A stretch of DNA of 7,941 bases from an uncultured Helcococcus sp. GTDB lineage: Bacteria > Bacillota > Clostridia > Tissierellales > Peptoniphilaceae. Shown here one piece after another: positions 7,174 to 7,941 of this stretch; positions within the stretch are counted from its first letter, which is position 1; every line of letters begins with the position of its first letter. The translations under genes and the position numbers were made by a program. A model generated the notes under the pieces. The model did not search any database. It had not been told where the DNA came from and saw only the letters and a list, made by a program, of their open reading frames with translations. The stretch lies in NCBI GenBank assembly GCA_947253305.1, contig CAMXYZ010000046.1, positions 1 to 7,941 of the forward strand. Direction: 5' to 3'.

Positions 7174-7194
7174 ATATGAAGTAGGAAGGTACTT

Positions 7195-7881
7195 ATGATA
7201 AAATTTAAAAATGTTACAAAAAAATATTCATCCGATATAGTCGGAATTGATAACACAAGTTTTGATATTGAATCCGGAGAATTTGTGTTTATTACCGGAC
7301 CAAGTGGTGCAGGTAAATCAACTATAATCAGATTATTACTTAAAGAAATAGATCCTGATTCCGGTAAAATATATCTAGATGGTGAAGATGTTACTAAAGT
7401 AAGTAGAAGAATGATTCCGATCATTAGAACAAAAGTAGGAGTTGTTTTCCAAGAGTTTAGACTATTAACCAATAGAACAGTATATGAAAATATCGAATTC
7501 GTTTTGGATGTAATGGGGTTGTCTAAGAAAGAAAAGATAAAAAAAATAGATGAAGTTCTAGATTTAGTTAAATTAAAGCATAGAAAAAAAGCTTATCCAC
7601 ATGAACTATCTGGAGGAGAAAGACAAAGGGTTTCGATAGCGAGAGCACTATCAATAAATCCAGATGTTCTAATAGCAGACGAGCCTACAGGAAACTTAGA
7701 CCCGATTTCTGCTTGGGATATAATAAGCTATTTCGAGAAAATTAATAATCTGGGAACTACAGTAATTATAAATACTCACTCTAAAGAAATAGTTAATGCT
7801 ATGGGTAAGAGAGTAATAGCATTAAATAATGGTAAGATTGTAAGAGATTCAATAGGGGGTTACGATTATGAAATCAATTAG
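7195..7881 (+). CDS. ftsE: Cell division ATP-binding protein FtsE
   Basis: A 228-residue ABC-type ATPase of the FtsEX complex, which sits at the inner face of the membrane bound to FtsX. The complex uses ATP cycling to activate cell-wall hydrolases at the division site or along the wall, rather than to transport a substrate. Motifs in order: Walker A GPSGAGKST (35-43), Q-loop Gln86 in VVFQEFRLLTNRTVYEN (a stretch characteristic of FtsE), ABC signature LSGGERQR (138-145), Walker B VLIADEPTG (158-166, Asp162/Glu163), D-loop NLDP (167-170), and H-loop His195 in INTHSKEIV. The KRVIALNNGKIVRD ending is also typical. The ATG at 7195 has AGGAAGG five bases upstream. All ATPase residues are intact, and ftsX overlaps its 3' end by 14 nt. 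It has its own promoter, separate from the upstream operon. Confidence 0.95.
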   Translation: MIKFKNVTKKYSSDIVGIDNTSFDIESGEFVFITGPSGAGKSTIIRLLLKEIDPDSGKIYLDGEDVTKVSRRMIPIIRTKVGVVFQEFRLLTNRTVYENIEFVLDVMGLSKKEKIKKIDEVLDLVKLKHRKKAYPHELSGGERQRVSIARALSINPDVLIADEPTGNLDPISAWDIISYFEKINNLGTTVIINTHSKEIVNAMGKRVIALNNGKIVRDSIGGYDYEIN

Positions 7882-7896
7882 AAGATTTAAGAACAC
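7868..7896 (+). CDS. ftsX: FtsX, first codons only, cut by adapter
   Basis: An ATG at 7868 inside the end of ftsE, in a different frame, opens a reading frame encoding MKSIRRFKN before genomic sequence stops at 7896. A G-rich ribosome site (AGGGGG, 7854-7859) lies eight bases upstream. A short basic start ahead of the first transmembrane helix is what FtsX looks like, and ftsE-ftsX overlap is the usual arrangement. FtsX would be the four-helix membrane partner of FtsE. The identification depends on position, ribosome site and these nine residues. Further residues in the open frame (CLLYTSDAADD and so on) are adapter. Confidence 0.75.
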
Positions 7897-7941
7897 CTGT
7901 CTCTTATACACATCTGACGCTGCCGACGACTCCTTACGTGT
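7897..7941 (-). other. Nextera (Tn5) i5 sequencing adapter, reverse complement, not genomic
   Basis: This is the mirror image of the 5' end. CTGTCTCTTATACACATCT (Tn5 mosaic end) spans 7897-7915, the rest of the read-1 adapter runs to 7929, CTCCTTAC at 7930-7937 is the reverse complement of the same i5 index, and GTGT begins the P5 primer complement. The orientation is what read-through from a short insert into the i5 adapter gives. It should be trimmed. The ftsX frame runs into it. Confidence 0.99.

Noticed and set aside
7070..7194. Possible small RNA or riboswitch between pyk and ftsE
   Set aside because: The 125 bases are fully accounted for by AT-rich spacer, a terminator and a promoter; no further conserved-looking structure is visible.
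1..7941. Perfect inverted repeat at the two ends, as in a composite transposon or linear element
   Set aside because: The repeat is exactly the Nextera adapter plus an i5 index, a synthetic sequence. The genes between are ordinary chromosomal housekeeping genes with no transposase.

Overview
The window is a short assembled contig from a low-GC Gram-positive bacterium (Bacillota). It is strongly AT-rich, has strong AGGAGG-type ribosome binding sites, and carries a dnaE-pfkA-pyk gene order known from Clostridia and Tissierellia. The pyruvate kinase also has the extra C-terminal domain typical of Bacillus/Clostridium-type enzymes. An anaerobic coccus-like member of Tissierellia is a reasonable guess, but genus cannot be settled from this sequence.

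Both ends are library adapter, not genome. Bases 1-48 and 7897-7941 are the Illumina Nextera (Tn5) i5-side adapter in opposite orientations, including the 19-bp mosaic end and the same 8-base index GTAAGGAG. Only about 49-7896 is biological. The adapter creates a false terminal inverted repeat and false tails on the two truncated end genes.

Layout: (1) 49-298, minus strand: 5' part of a yaaA-family gene. (2) 299-388: a compact divergent promoter region. (3) 389-7069, plus strand: four tightly packed genes, tadA (tRNA adenosine deaminase), dnaE (DNA polymerase III alpha), pfkA (6-phosphofructokinase) and pyk (pyruvate kinase with a PEP-utiliser-like C-terminal domain). They overlap by 1 nt or are 8 nt apart, so they probably form one operon. 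(4) 7070-7194: an intrinsic terminator, with an extended -10 promoter immediately after it whose probable -35 lies inside the terminator stem. (5) 7195-7896: ftsE (cell-division ABC ATPase) overlapping the first codons of ftsX, which is cut by the adapter.

Functionally the main operon joins decoding (wobble inosine), chromosome replication and the two largely irreversible, regulated steps of glycolysis. The ftsEX unit that follows controls cell-wall hydrolysis at division. I see no CRISPR, IS element, prophage, tRNA or rRNA, and no undescribed system. The most interesting points are the physical dnaE-pfkA-pyk linkage with an intact TSH motif in Pyk, unusual residues at two PfkA substrate-site positions (Cys124, Lys243), and the overlapping promoter arrangements.
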